A stretch of DNA of 40,263 bases from Bacteroidia bacterium (GCA_009929445.1 SAAL01000025.1:1-40263), one strand, 5' to 3'. Counted from the stretch's first letter, positions 1 to 8,941 are shown. The notes: a model not told the origin generated them from the letters alone. Translations and numbers: made by a program.

Positions 1-34
1 TATGTTTGTGGAAAAACAAAAGTACTATATCGGA

Positions 35-66
35 GGGAAGTTATCGCTTAGATGGCTTCCCTTTTT
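35..66 (+). terminator. Rho-independent terminator of a gene upstream of the window
   Basis: GGGAAG (35-40) pairs with CTTCCC (56-61), with a small ATC/GAT inner pairing, and a run of five T follows. No gene lies left of it inside the window, so it most likely ends a plus-strand gene that stops before position 1. Confidence 0.6.
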
Positions 67-249
67 GATGCATTATTTCTTTGTCGGTCAGTAGTGAAAT
101 TTTATAATTATTTTGTTATCACTTATTAAAAAATTCATATTTGCCCTGATCATAAAGAAAAAACATACTTCGAAAAACACATTTGAAAGGCATGTGGATA
201 AATCCTTGTAACTAAAAAAAACATTAAGTAAATTCTAAATCAATGATTT

Positions 250-1707
250 ATGGCAAGAGTCTTAATTTTAGGTGCCGGAATTTCCGGACACACAGCCGCA
301 TTGGCTGCCAAAAGAAAACTAGGTAAACGCCACGAAGTGGTGGTGGTAAGCCCAAATTCGAACTACCAGTGGGTACCATCCAATATTTGGGTAGGAGTAG
401 GCAGAATGACTACTAAGCAGGTAATTTTTGCCTTAGCGCCTGTTTACAAAAAACAGGGAATCATTTTCAAGCAGGCGAAAGCCATTTCCATTCATCCTGA
501 AGGCGACGCTACTAACCCAAAACAGTACGTAACCATTCAGTACGTGGCTGGCGACATGAAAAATCAGGAAGAAATGGTAGAATTCGATTACCTGATTAAT
601 GCTACCGGTCCGAAACTGAATTTTGCCGCAACTGAAGGATTAGGTCCGGAACTAAACAGTAACTCTGTTTGCACGTATGATCATGCTGAGAAAACTTGGA
701 CTGAGCTCCAAAAGTGTTTTTCGAAAATGGAAAAAGGCGAAAAACAACGATTCCTAATCGGCACAGGCAACGGAATGGCAACGTGCCAGGGAGCTGCTTT
801 TGAATTTTCACTGAATATTGCATTCGAAGTGAAACGCAGAAAACTTGAAAATTTTGCAGAAATTATCTGGATATCAAATGAGTACGAATTAGGCGATTTC
901 GGAATGGGAGGTGCTTATGTGAAACAGGGCGGATACACCACACCAACTAAAATCTTTGCCGAATCCATATTCAAAGAATACGGTGTGAAATGGATCACCG
1001 GTTCAGCCGTACAGAAAGTTGAACCCGGAGTAGCACATTATGAAAATCTGGAAGGAGAAAAGAAAAGCATTGAATTTGATTTCGCAATGCTTATTCCTGC
1101 TTTTGCAGGCGTAGGATTGAAAGCTTACGACAAAAACAAGGAAGATATCACCGCTAAAGTTTTTGCACCCAACGGATTTATGAAAGTGGATGCAGACTAC
1201 ACCCCCAAACCCTTTGAGGAATGGAAGGCAAGCGACTGGCCATCGACCTATGTTTCGCCCTTGTACGACAATATGTTTGCCTGCGGAATTGCATTTGCAC
1301 CACCTCACACCATCTCCAAACCGATGACATCCAAAAACGGCACACCCATCACCGCTACAGCACCCCGTACGGGTATGCCTTCGGGAGTAATGGGAAAAAT
1401 TGTAGCTGAAAATATTGCAGAGCAAATAAAAACAGGCCGGAAAGAATTCAAACACCGGGCTTCGATGGCCGGAATGGGCGCTGCTTGCGTAATATCTGCC
1501 GGCTACGGGCTTACTAAAGGCAAAGCGGCTACCATGACCGTATTTCCTATAGCTCAGGATTGGGAAAAATACCCGAAATGGGGCAGAAATATTAACTACA
1601 CCGTTGGCGAAATGGGACGTGCCGGACACTGGTTCAAGTGGGCAATGCACTACATGTTTATATACAAGGCAAAAGCGAATCCACTATGGTGGTTGATACC
1701 AGAGTAA
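250..1707 (+). CDS. Sulfide:quinone oxidoreductase-like FAD flavoprotein
   Basis: This 485-residue protein is a two-dinucleotide-binding-domain flavoprotein of the sulfide:quinone oxidoreductase (SQR) family, which oxidises sulfide to sulfur or polysulfide at the membrane and passes electrons to quinone. The N-terminal FAD motif GAGISG is at residues 8-13. The SQR-type signature ATGPKL is at 118-123. Cysteines sit where SQRs place their redox set: C141 (in SVCTYDHA), C179 (in ATCQGAAFE) and about C413 (in AACVISAG). The C-terminus has the aromatic, basic GHWFKW...NPLWW stretch expected of a membrane-docking amphipathic end. No signal peptide is visible, so it should act at the cytoplasmic face. 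The start ATG at 250 places the FAD motif at the usual distance from the N-terminus. A small gene follows 96 bp downstream. A related NAD(P)/FAD oxidoreductase with another electron donor is possible, because substrate cannot be read from sequence alone. Confidence 0.8.
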   Translation: MARVLILGAGISGHTAALAAKRKLGKRHEVVVVSPNSNYQWVPSNIWVGVGRMTTKQVIFALAPVYKKQGIIFKQAKAISIHPEGDATNPKQYVTIQYVAGDMKNQEEMVEFDYLINATGPKLNFAATEGLGPELNSNSVCTYDHAEKTWTELQKCFSKMEKGEKQRFLIGTGNGMATCQGAAFEFSLNIAFEVKRRKLENFAEIIWISNEYELGDFGMGGAYVKQGGYTTPTKIFAESIFKEYGVKWITGSAVQKVEPGVAHYENLEGEKKSIEFDFAMLIPAFAGVGLKAYDKNKEDITAKVFAPNGFMKVDADYTPKPFEEWKASDWPSTYVSPLYDNMFACGIAFAPPHTISKPMTSKNGTPITATAPRTGMPSGVMGKIVAENIAEQIKTGRKEFKHRASMAGMGAACVISAGYGLTKGKAATMTVFPIAQDWEKYPKWGRNINYTVGEMGRAGHWFKWAMHYMFIYKAKANPLWWLIPE

Positions 1708-1710
1708 TTA

Positions 1711-1746
1711 CCCCCCCCTCTAACTCACCCGAAGGGGAGAATTAGG
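1711..1746. repeat. Dispersed GC-rich palindromic repeat, copy A
   Basis: A C-run followed by TCTAACTCACCCGAAGGGGAG and AATTAGG starts 4 bp after the SQR stop. The ACCC/GGGG arms make a hairpin. It resembles the CCCCCT...AGGGGG elements at 4384, 33902, 34056, 34678 and 35061. Confidence 0.55.
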
Positions 1747-1803
1747 AAATCAGCTATTGTATATGATTTAAATTCGTAAATCTAACATCAAAATATTATA
1801 ATT

Positions 1804-1965
1804 ATGGCAGAATTTGATAAAACTGTTCCTTACAGCAATTCATCATACGCTCCGGAACCAACAGCCTGGACAAAATTTCTCCGTCAGTCATTCATATTCC
1901 AACTTTATCGTTTCTTTGTGCTTGCACTTAAAGTAATGCGAATAGTAGTTGGAGGCCACTCATAA
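1804..1965 (+). CDS. 53-residue small protein downstream of the SQR-like gene
   Basis: An intact frame (ATG 1804, TAA 1963-1965) encodes MAEFDKTVPYSNSSYAPEPT followed by a hydrophobic and basic helix (WTKFLRQSFIFQLYRFFVLA, then LKVMRIVVGGHS). The polar first third and the single apolar segment at about residues 21-49 suggest a one-helix membrane-associated protein. It follows the flavoprotein by 96 bp on the same strand, so it could be a membrane anchor or partner; this is an inference from position. I do not recognise the family. The frame reads like coding sequence (varied codons, no low complexity), but at 53 codons it could be fortuitous. Confidence 0.6.
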   Translation: MAEFDKTVPYSNSSYAPEPTAWTKFLRQSFIFQLYRFFVLALKVMRIVVGGHS

Positions 1966-2079
1966 TCAGAGACTTTAATTATAGATTGACAATCGCGGAA
2001 ATTTTTTAATTTCAGCATAATCTGAAATCAAAACAGATTTCGTGATACAAAATGAACACAAATATCGTTTGAAAAGACG

Positions 2080-2087
2080 TATATTTG
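2080..2087 (+). promoter_or_regulatory. Bacteroidota -7 box (TATATTTG) upstream of the alkD-like pseudogene
   Basis: TATATTTG matches TAnnTTTG and lies 20 bp before the presumed old start codon at 2107. No TTTG is seen at the expected -33 spacing. Confidence 0.35.
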
Positions 2088-2106
2088 TGTTTGTTTTATT
2101 TAAAAT

Positions 2107-2797
2107 ATGTCCAAAAATAACTGTATATTAAGTTCTTAAAGAATTGAACGCACTCTCTGATAAAGATTTTGGAAACCAAATGAGCCGAATTGGAATTCAT
2201 TTTGACGAAGCGTATGGTGAGAGAATACCACACATCAGAAAACCAGCTAACTAAATTGGGTAAAAGCATCAACCCGCTGTGGAACTTCATAAAACCAATG
2301 TTCATGAAGCACATCTGTTGGCTTCATAGGTGGCAGAGTACAATCAAATATCAAGAGAGGAGTTTGATGTTCGGGTATCGGAATCTAAATCGTGGAATGT
2401 TTGCGATTGTAGGTATATATTTTTGTATAAGACGCCATTCGCACTTGATTTAATTCACCAGTATGCTGATAATCAGAGTTAATTCGTTAAACGTACCAAT
2501 TTTGAATTGATGTGCAGTTTTGCTGTGCATGACAAGAAAAAACCGGATGAATTCTTCTTTCCTTTTTTTGAATTAATAGAACGTGAAGCGTGGAATAACA
2601 GAATCCCGGTAAAAAAAACTGTGAACCGGGCTTTGCGGCAGATTGATAAAAGAAACGAAAATCTGCGGGTGAAAGCCAATGAAGTGGCTGAAAGAATTCT
2701 GGAGCAAAACACAACATCGGCCAAATGGATTTCCCGGGATGCGCTAAAAGTACTGAACGATAAAATAAAAAAGAGAACAGCTTTAAGGTTACATTAA
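2107..2797 (+). pseudogene. Decayed AlkD-like DNA alkylation repair protein
   Basis: One reading frame (codons starting at 2132) can be followed to the stop at 2795-2797 and matches the AlkD-like HEAT-repeat DNA alkylation repair family: VLKELNALSDKDFG, MSRIGIHFDEAYGERIPHIR, VHEAHLLAS, ESKSWNVCD, KTPFALDLIHQYAD, FELMCSFAVHDKK, FFPFFELIERE, RALRQIDKRN and SAKWISRDALK. This frame is broken by four in-frame stops: TAA 2252, TAA 2261, TAG 2327 and TAA 2480. A stop at 2129 shows that the likely ATG at 2107 (MSKNNCIL) is also one nucleotide out of frame. Most lesions look like single substitutions (AAA to TAA, TTG to TAG, GAA to TAA). An open 96-codon remnant remains at the 3' end (2507-2797). The family normally has about 220-240 residues, which the remnant spans. 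Confidence 0.82.
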
Positions 2798-2880
2798 GAA
2801 TTTGATTATCAATAGTATAATGTTATGAAAAATATAAACTGCAAAATAATTCAAACTCATAAAGTATTCCTGAGAAAGAA

Positions 2881-3339
2881 TTATTGGGATGAAAAAACGG
2901 AATAATGCGGTATTCCCTCAAAAAACTCATACGCTGCATTTTCGGAGTTAACTCTGCAGCAATAATGTTCCATCCCGTTGCTCACCATAAAATATTGCAC
3001 ATGAAGCTTAGCATTATAAACTGCAAGCTGATCAAAAACAGCCTGATTGATAGGTATATGAGGTGCTTTCAGTTCGATAATTATCTGTGGTTGAGCATTT
3101 AAATCATACAAAACTGCATCACAACGCTTTTTCATACCATGAATGAAAAGTTGTTTTTCTACAGCCATGAGAGCCGCCGGAAATCCCTTTTCTTCTGTAA
3201 GAAATAGTAAGAAATTTTGTCGGACCCATTCTTCGGGAGTCAGTCGAACATATCTTTTCCGAAACTTATCCAGAATAAAGTAATTTTTTTCCGACTGTTT
3301 GATACGAAATTGGTATGTCGGCAGATTGAGTTGCAACAT
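2881..3339 (-). CDS. HsdR N-terminal (HSDR_N)-type nuclease-fold protein
   Basis: This 152-residue protein starts MLQLNLPTYQFRIKQSE and carries the PD-(D/E)XK-like core seen in the N-terminal domain of type I restriction R subunits: CDAVLYD, then IIIELKAPH with the E-x-K pair, then a Gln-rich helix. It is a stand-alone family common in Bacteroidota next to amn and holA, as here. No hsdM or hsdS lies nearby, so it should not be called a restriction enzyme; its role is unknown. A longer start at 3399 is open, but a near-perfect promoter -7 box (3389-3396) overlaps those first codons. Transcription would begin inside them, so the ATG at 3339 is the sensible start, and it matches the usual beginning of the family. 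Confidence 0.8.
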   Translation of the reverse strand: MLQLNLPTYQFRIKQSEKNYFILDKFRKRYVRLTPEEWVRQNFLLFLTEEKGFPAALMAVEKQLFIHGMKKRCDAVLYDLNAQPQIIIELKAPHIPINQAVFDQLAVYNAKLHVQYFMVSNGMEHYCCRVNSENAAYEFFEGIPHYSVFSSQ

Positions 3340-3388
3340 TTTTTTTGTAATTTTGTCAACCAAATAATTTTCGAAACTTAAATCAGTA

Positions 3389-3420
3389 CAAAGATACATT
3401 TGATAAAAGCAATTCTCAAA
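3389..3420 (-). promoter_or_regulatory. Promoter of the HSDR_N gene
   Basis: On the minus strand, TTTG (3417-3420) is separated by 20 nt from TATCTTTG (3389-3396), a full match to the Bacteroidota housekeeping promoter. It fixes the downstream start at 3339, leaving a leader of roughly 40 nt. Confidence 0.75.
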
Positions 3421-3467
3421 CAGATTATTAAATTAATAAAAAAAATCCCTGAGGGAGAATCAGATTT

Positions 3468-4241
3468 ATGAAAACAAAAGAAGAAATCGTAAAAAACTGG
3501 CTGCCACGCTATACCAAAAGACCGTTGGAAGATTTTACAGACTATATTTTGCTCACAAATTTTTCCAATTATGTGGAAATGTTTGCCCAGTGGTTTAATG
3601 TGCCGGTAGTGGGGCGCGATGGAAATATGATTAATGCATCGGCAAACGGTATCACCATTATCAATTTTGGTATGGGAAGCCCGAATGCAGCCATCATTAT
3701 GGACATTCTTTCGGCCATACATCCTCATGCCGTTCTGTTTTTAGGCAAATGCGGAGGGCTCAGGGATAAAAATCACATAGGTGATTACATTTTGCCGAGC
3801 GCAGCCATTCGCGGCGAAGGTACCTCCAACGATTATTTTCCTCCGGAAATTCCGGCTTTACCGGCTTTCAGCCTGCAGCGTGCCGTTTCGTCCAACATAC
3901 GCGACTTTGGCAAAGATTACTGGACCGGAACGGTTTACACTACTAACCGCCGCGTATGGGAACACGACGAGAAATTCAAAGAATACCTTCGTACAACGCG
4001 TGCTATGGCTATTGACATGGAAACTGCCACGCTGTTTTCGGCCGGATTTTATAACAGCATCCCCACTGGCGCACTGTTACTTGTTTCGGATATGCCGCTC
4101 CAGGCCGAAGGCATCAAAACAGAAGAAAGTGACAAAAAAGTAACGGCTAATTTTGTGGAAGAACACCTGAGAATAGGAGTGAAGGCACTCTCGTCGTTGC
4201 TTAACAACAGCCGGACAATCAAACATTTGAGGTTTGAGTAA
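3468..4241 (+). CDS. amn: AMP nucleosidase (short form)
   Basis: This 257-residue cytosolic enzyme of the nucleoside-phosphorylase fold hydrolyses AMP to adenine and ribose 5-phosphate. Visible motifs are NFGMGSPNAA (about 66-75), FLGKCGGLRD (91-100), GDYILPSAAIRGEG (105-118), the substrate-binding DMET (183-186) and LLLVSDMP (203-210) with the catalytic Asp position. It lacks the N-terminal regulatory domain of the roughly 480-residue enterobacterial enzyme, which is the normal short form in Bacteroidota. It is divergent from the HSDR_N gene (128 bp between start codons) and followed by holA after 178 bp. The ATG at 3468 is chosen because MKTKEEIVKNWLPRYT is the usual beginning. Confidence 0.9.
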   Translation: MKTKEEIVKNWLPRYTKRPLEDFTDYILLTNFSNYVEMFAQWFNVPVVGRDGNMINASANGITIINFGMGSPNAAIIMDILSAIHPHAVLFLGKCGGLRDKNHIGDYILPSAAIRGEGTSNDYFPPEIPALPAFSLQRAVSSNIRDFGKDYWTGTVYTTNRRVWEHDEKFKEYLRTTRAMAIDMETATLFSAGFYNSIPTGALLLVSDMPLQAEGIKTEESDKKVTANFVEEHLRIGVKALSSLLNNSRTIKHLRFE

Positions 4242-4314
4242 TGTCTGGACTGTGATTATTATGATTTTTCTGATTGAACAGATATTTATAAATGAACTAG
4301 TCTTGACTTTCATA

Positions 4315-4343
4315 TTTCTACACTAAGACACTGAGACAAAAAC
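4315..4343 (-). repeat. Degenerate cttagtg/ctcagtg intergenic repeat
   Basis: Read on the minus strand this is GTTTTTGTCTCAGTGTCTTAG followed by TGTAGAAA. It resembles the segment at 34893-34933 (CTTGGTGTTTTAGTGTCTTTG), which also lies upstream of a gene preceded by a palindromic element. Function unknown. Confidence 0.4.
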
Positions 4344-4383
4344 AACTAATTTTTACTCGTATTTATTATTTTTTTTACCAACT

Positions 4384-4415
4384 AAAGTCCTCCTTTGAGG
4401 AGATTAGGGGGCTTT
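4384..4415 (+). repeat. Dispersed palindromic repeat, copy B, just before holA
   Basis: AAAGTCCTCCTTTGAGGAGA followed by TTAGGGGGCTTT. The CTCCT/AGGAG arms form a hairpin. The element ends 4 bp before the holA start codon, so it lies in the translation-initiation region. Confidence 0.7.
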
Positions 4416-4419
4416 TAAT

Positions 4420-5439
4420 ATGGCAAAACAAACCGGACCAACATACGATCAAATCATGTCGGACTTACGCCGTAAGGTGTATAGTCCTGTTTATTTTTTG
4501 ATGGGCGAGGAGACCTATTACATCGATCAGATTTCTGATTTTATGCAGAATAATATGCTGGACGAATCGGAAGTAGATTTCAACATGACAGTACTTTATG
4601 GTAAAGATGTGAACCTTGACACGGTAATAAACGCTGCCAAACGCTATCCGATGATGTCTGAGTATCAGGTTGTGCTGGTGAAAGAAGCACAACAAATAAA
4701 AGATTGGGAATCGCTCAGTTACTATTTGGCTAAACCCCTGAAATCCACTATTTTATGTTTTTGTTACAAATACGGAAAGCCGGATGGACGAAAAAAAGTT
4801 TTTCAGGATTTGAATAAACACGCTGTGGTTTTTGAATCTAAAAAGCTGTACGACAATCAGATAGGACCCTGGATAAGGGAATATCTGTCAGAAAAAAAAG
4901 TTCGCATTACCGATAAAGCTGAAATGATGCTCATTGAATTTATTGGTAACGATCTTTCCAGATTGGCTAACGAACTTGATAAACTGCTGATAACCAAAGC
5001 CCCGAATGAAACTCAGATTACCCCCGAGCAAATTGAAAAAAACATTGGAATCAGCAAGGACTTCAATGTCTTCGAACTACAGGATGCACTAATCAGAAAA
5101 GATGTATTGAAGGCAAACCGGATAATCCGTTATTTCGGCGAAAACAAAAAATCAAATCCAATTCAGATGGTTTTAGCGCAGTTGTTCAGCTTCTTCAGCA
5201 ATCTGATGCTATATCATTATTTACCGGATAAATCTTCGGGTGCAGTCGCCTCCGAATTAAAGATAAATCCTTATTTTACAAAAGATTACACACAGGCAGC
5301 CCGATCCTTTAACGCATGGAAAACCATGCAGATAATCACCGATATTCGCATGACCGACGCTCGCAGCAAAGGAATTGACGATACAGGAACCGAATCAGCC
5401 GATTTACTTAAAGAATTGGTTTTCAGAATATTACATTAA
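4420..5439 (+). CDS. holA: DNA polymerase III subunit delta
   Basis: At 339 residues this is the usual length of the clamp-loader delta subunit, the AAA+-fold protein that opens the beta clamp during replication. The N-terminal part shows PVYFLMGEETYYIDQISDF (about 24-42), where delta proteins place their degenerate nucleotide-binding region without a functional Walker A. The middle has GPWIREYLSEKKVRI and LIEFIGNDLSRLANELDKLL (about 169-188), a hallmark of delta domain II. The C-terminal collar region (SADLLKELVFRIL) is also typical. Palindromic repeat B sits 4 bp before the ATG, and no Shine-Dalgarno site is evident. The stop codon is immediately followed by the start of the yeiH pseudogene at 5440. 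Confidence 0.9.
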   Translation: MAKQTGPTYDQIMSDLRRKVYSPVYFLMGEETYYIDQISDFMQNNMLDESEVDFNMTVLYGKDVNLDTVINAAKRYPMMSEYQVVLVKEAQQIKDWESLSYYLAKPLKSTILCFCYKYGKPDGRKKVFQDLNKHAVVFESKKLYDNQIGPWIREYLSEKKVRITDKAEMMLIEFIGNDLSRLANELDKLLITKAPNETQITPEQIEKNIGISKDFNVFELQDALIRKDVLKANRIIRYFGENKKSNPIQMVLAQLFSFFSNLMLYHYLPDKSSGAVASELKINPYFTKDYTQAARSFNAWKTMQIITDIRMTDARSKGIDDTGTESADLLKELVFRILH

Positions 5440-6363
5440 ATGAAAAAACTATTTTTATATTTTAAGAAATACAATAGTTATTATTACCTGATACTTGCTT
5501 TTATCTGTTTAACTCCCTGGATAACACCACCGGTTGCACTTTTTTTAGGACTTTTATTTGCTCTTACCCTGGGTTCTCCTTTTCCGGTATTTAATTAAAA
5601 AGCCTCCCGATACCTTCTCCAAATTGCTGTTGTAGGGTTGGGATTTGGTATGAATTTACATGAATCACTTCAGGCCGGCAGCGATGGAATCATTTTTACA
5701 GTCATATCGGTGGTTGGTGTCATGGCTTTAGGTATCTTGCTCGGTAAAATGTATAAAGTTAATAAGGTAACAACATACCTGATATCCAGCGGAACAGCTA
5801 TTTGCGGCGGAAGTGCCATTGCTGCCGTGGGTCCAATCAGTAAAGCCAATCAAAACCAAATGACTATTTCTTTAGCTACCGTATTTGTTCTGAATGCGAT
5901 TGCTTTGTTTATTTTTCCTGTATTAGGACATTGGCTCAATTTGAGTCAGCATCAGTTTGGTGTATGGGCAGCTATCGCCATTCACGATACCAGTTCGGTG
6001 GTAGGTGCAGGCTCTGCCTTCGGAGAGGAAGCACTGAAAGTAGCCACTACCGTAAAACTGACCCGGGCATTGTGGATTATTCCGCTGTCTGTTTTTACTA
6101 CTTTCTATTTCAAATCAAAAAGTGACAAATTATACATTCCGTGGTTTATACTTTTCTTTATCATTGCCATGATAATCAATACATGCCTGAATATACCCAA
6201 ACAAATAACTTCTGCCATAGTTACTGTATTGCATCAGAGTCTGACGTTAACCCTCTTTTTCATTGGTGCCGGATTATCCCGCAGTACTATTAAAGCAGTT
6301 GGAATTAAACCGCTTATGTTGGGTGTTTCGCTATGGTTTTTCATCGGGATTGTCAGCTTGTAA
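5440..6363 (+). pseudogene. YeiH/UPF0324-family membrane protein with internal stop codon
   Basis: A multi-spanning protein of the YeiH (Cons_hypoth698, putative sulfate exporter) family starts directly at the holA stop: MKKLFLYFKKYN, then LTPWITPPVALFLGLLFALT. After codon 52 (PVFN) an in-frame TAA at 5596-5598 interrupts it. The same frame then continues as KASRYLLQIAVVGLGFGMNL, the conserved family segment, through SGTAICGGSAIAAVGP, AIHDTSSVVGAG and TTVKLTRALWI to 6363. The family usually has a Lys near this position, so AAA to TAA is the likely change. A second possible truncation is the TAA at 6361-6363, after which the frame reads FIFLFY to TAA 6382. The rest is undamaged, so the lesion is recent, read through, or a sequence error. 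A start at ATG 5650 could still give an N-terminally shortened protein. Confidence 0.8.
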
Positions 6364-6492
6364 TTTATCTTTTTATTCTATTAACAAAAGTCAAACGGGC
6401 TTTATCCTGACAGTAAAAAAAATCCGTAAAAGTATTTTTTATTAGTGTTCTGTGTTTTTCAATTATTTTTTATAATTAGAAATGCATTATTA

Positions 6493-6523
6493 TTTATAGA
6501 TTGAAATAAAAACTGTAAATTTG
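6493..6523 (+). promoter_or_regulatory. Probable maeB promoter
   Basis: TTTA (6493-6496), 19 nt, then TAAATTTG (6516-6523), a one-base deviation from the Bacteroidota consensus in the -33 element. It lies 48 bp upstream of the maeB ATG. Confidence 0.5.
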
Positions 6524-6571
6524 CACGATTTTTTTTTCTAAAAAAATAACTCCATTTATAACTCACTAAAA

Positions 6572-8875
6572 ATGTCAAAATTAACTAAAGAAGATGCCCT
6601 GCTGTACCATTCACAGGGCAAGCCGGGAAAAATTGAAGTTGTACCCACCAAACCTTACAGTTCTCAACGCGACTTATCACTTGCATACTCACCCGGTGTG
6701 GCTGAGCCCTGTCTCGAAATTGAAAAAGATCAGTCAAAAGCCTACGATTATACTTCTAAAGGTAATCTGGTTGCCGTAATATCCAACGGAACCGCTGTGT
6801 TGGGTTTAGGCGATATAGGAGCTGTGGCCGGAAAACCTGTGATGGAAGGTAAAGGATTACTGTTTAAGATATTTGCTGGAATTGATGTTTTTGACATCGA
6901 AGTGAATGAAAAAGATCCTGAGAAATTTATCCAGGTAGTTAAAGCCATATCACCCACTTTTGGAGGTATAAATCTCGAAGACATCAAAGCACCGGAATGT
7001 TTTGAAATTGAAGAAAGGCTGAAAGCAGAGCTTGATATTCCGATTATGCACGACGATCAGCACGGGACTGCCATCATATCGTCAGCCGGGCTGCTAAATG
7101 CACTTGAAATCATCGGAAAAAAGATTGAAGATGTAAAAATTGTGGTCAACGGAGCCGGTGCTGCGGCCAATTCGTGTACAAGACTATATATGGCGTTGGG
7201 TGCCAGACTCGAAAACATCGTAATGGTTGATTCCAAAGGAGTTATCAACAAAAAAAGAACCGACCTGAATGAGCGAAAAAAACCATTTGCTACCGACAGA
7301 GAAATCTACACACTTGAAGATGCAGTAAAAGGCTCAGATGTATTTCTGGGACTCTCAGTGGCCGATGTTTTGACCACTGAAATGGTTCAGAGTATGAATG
7401 AAAATCCGGTTGTTTTCGCATTGGCAAATCCGAATCCCGAAATTGCTTACGACCTGGCTATTGCCGCCCGCCCGGATATTATATTTGCTACAGGCCGCTC
7501 CGATCATCCTAACCAGATAAATAATGTACTTGGTTTCCCTTACATTTTCAGAGGCGCCTTGGATGTGCGTGCAAGTTGCATCAACGAGGAAATGAAGATT
7601 GCAGCTGTCAGAGCCATAGCCGAACTGGCTAAAAAACAGGTGCCTGATGTGGTGAATGCGGCTTATGAAATGAAAAAAATCAGCTTCGGACGTGAGTATA
7701 TCATTCCGAAACCCCTTGATCCACGTTTACTCACCACAGTGGCTCCGGCAGTAGCCAAAGCTGCCATCGAATCGGGTGTGGCAGCCAATATAATTACCGA
7801 CTGGGAAGCATACGACCATAAACTACATCATATTATGGGGTTGGATCACAAGATGTTGCGTCATTTCTATGATACCGCCAGACAGCATCCCAAGCGGGTT
7901 GTATTCTCAGAGTCTCTTCACATTAACATGCTGAAAGCTGCCGAACTGGCTCTGTCAGAAGGTATTTGCTATCCGGTGCTCCTCGGGAATGAAGAAAAAC
8001 TGGCAAATGTAGCTGCTGAAAACGGAATTGACCTCACAGGAATTGAAATAGTTAATTTAAGACACGACCGGGAAGAATCCAGAAGAATCCGATATGCTAA
8101 AAAACTGGCCGAAAAACGGCATCGTGAAGGAATGACCTTTGAGGAAGCTTACGAAAAGATGTACGAGCGTAACTACTTCGGTATGATGATGGTAGAAACA
8201 GGCGAAGCCGATGCGCTCATTACAGGTATCATCACCAAATACGAAGACTCCATTAAAGCGGCAAAGACAGTAATCGGAATTCGTCCGGGGTTGAACAATA
8301 TTGGAGCCATGCACATCATGAACACCAAGAAAGGTACATTCTTCCTGGCCGATACGTTATTCAACCGTCATCCGTCGCCCGAAACGATATTTGATGTCGC
8401 AAAACTGACCTACGATACCGTGAAATTTTTTGCTCACGAACCGGTAATAGCCCTGTTATCGTATTCAAATTTTGGTTCCGATAAAGACGGAAGCCCGGCT
8501 GCCATGCACGGAGTAGTGAAAAAACTGCACGAAAACTATCCCGATATGATTGTTGATGGTGAAATGCAGGTCAATTTTGCACTGAACAAAGAGCTTCGTG
8601 ATACAAAATATCCATTCTCCCGTTTGAAAGGAAAAAATGTGAATACGCTCATTTTTCCAAATCTGAATTCGGCAAATATGGTGCAGAAAATGATGCTCGA
8701 AATGGGTCTGGCTGAAACAATCGGTCCTATCCAGATGGGTCTTAACAAGCCGGTGCATATTCTGGATGTAGAAAGCTCGGTGCGCAGCATTGTGAATATG
8801 ACCGCCATAGCAGTGCTCGATGCCATGGTAGAAGAACGGATTAAAAATGGAGAAGTAAGCAGAATAGGTGAATAA
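6572..8875 (+). CDS. maeB: NADP-dependent malic enzyme with C-terminal phosphotransacetylase-like domain
   Basis: At 767 residues this is a full-length MaeB-type enzyme that decarboxylates malate to pyruvate with reduction of NADP+. The malic domain shows [14 protein letters not shown] (about 38-50), [11 protein letters not shown] (73-83), [11 protein letters not shown] and DDQHGTAI. The nucleotide-binding domain follows, with [12 protein letters not shown] and [14 protein letters not shown]. From about residue 430 the protein becomes a phosphate acetyltransferase-like domain ([28 protein letters not shown]), which in this family acts allosterically rather than as an active transacetylase. 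The enzyme is cytosolic and supplies pyruvate and NADPH. It is a single-gene unit with its own promoter and a very strong terminator. Confidence 0.93.
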   Translation: MSKLTKEDALLYHSQGKPGKIEVVPTKPYSSQRDLSLAYSPGVAEPCLEIEKDQSKAYDYTSKGNLVAVISNGTAVLGLGDIGAVAGKPVMEGKGLLFKIFAGIDVFDIEVNEKDPEKFIQVVKAISPTFGGINLEDIKAPECFEIEERLKAELDIPIMHDDQHGTAIISSAGLLNALEIIGKKIEDVKIVVNGAGAAANSCTRLYMALGARLENIVMVDSKGVINKKRTDLNERKKPFATDREIYTLEDAVKGSDVFLGLSVADVLTTEMVQSMNENPVVFALANPNPEIAYDLAIAARPDIIFATGRSDHPNQINNVLGFPYIFRGALDVRASCINEEMKIAAVRAIAELAKKQVPDVVNAAYEMKKISFGREYIIPKPLDPRLLTTVAPAVAKAAIESGVAANIITDWEAYDHKLHHIMGLDHKMLRHFYDTARQHPKRVVFSESLHINMLKAAELALSEGICYPVLLGNEEKLANVAAENGIDLTGIEIVNLRHDREESRRIRYAKKLAEKRHREGMTFEEAYEKMYERNYFGMMMVETGEADALITGIITKYEDSIKAAKTVIGIRPGLNNIGAMHIMNTKKGTFFLADTLFNRHPSPETIFDVAKLTYDTVKFFAHEPVIALLSYSNFGSDKDGSPAAMHGVVKKLHENYPDMIVDGEMQVNFALNKELRDTKYPFSRLKGKNVNTLIFPNLNSANMVQKMMLEMGLAETIGPIQMGLNKPVHILDVESSVRSIVNMTAIAVLDAMVEERIKNGEVSRIGE

Positions 8876-8898
8876 AAGAAATAGGATAAACTAATTTC

Positions 8899-8941
8899 AA
8901 CAATAAATACCTCCCTGAAATCGGGAGGTATTTATTGTTTA
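8899..8941 (+). terminator. Terminator of maeB
   Basis: A perfect 17-bp stem, 8899-8915 with 8923-8939 around a 7-nt loop, followed by a short T-rich tail. It separates maeB from the nrf cluster. Confidence 0.85.

Noticed and set aside
1003..1650. Minus-strand 215-codon frame inside the SQR-like gene
   Set aside because: It is a shadow of the flavoprotein coding sequence with no family resemblance and no promoter of its own.
2190..2453. 87-codon plus-strand frame as a separate gene
   Set aside because: It overlaps the alkD-like pseudogene in another frame and has no resemblance to any family, while the correct frame across the same DNA is clearly AlkD-like.
2107..2797. Stop-codon reassignment (TAA/TAG as sense) as an explanation for the alkD-like and yeiH stops
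   Set aside because: All intact genes in the window end at TAA or TAG where their families end, so these codons are used as stops. Decay is simpler.
2881..3339. Type I restriction enzyme subunit
   Set aside because: Only the HsdR N-terminal-like domain is present (152 residues), with no helicase motor and no hsdM or hsdS nearby.
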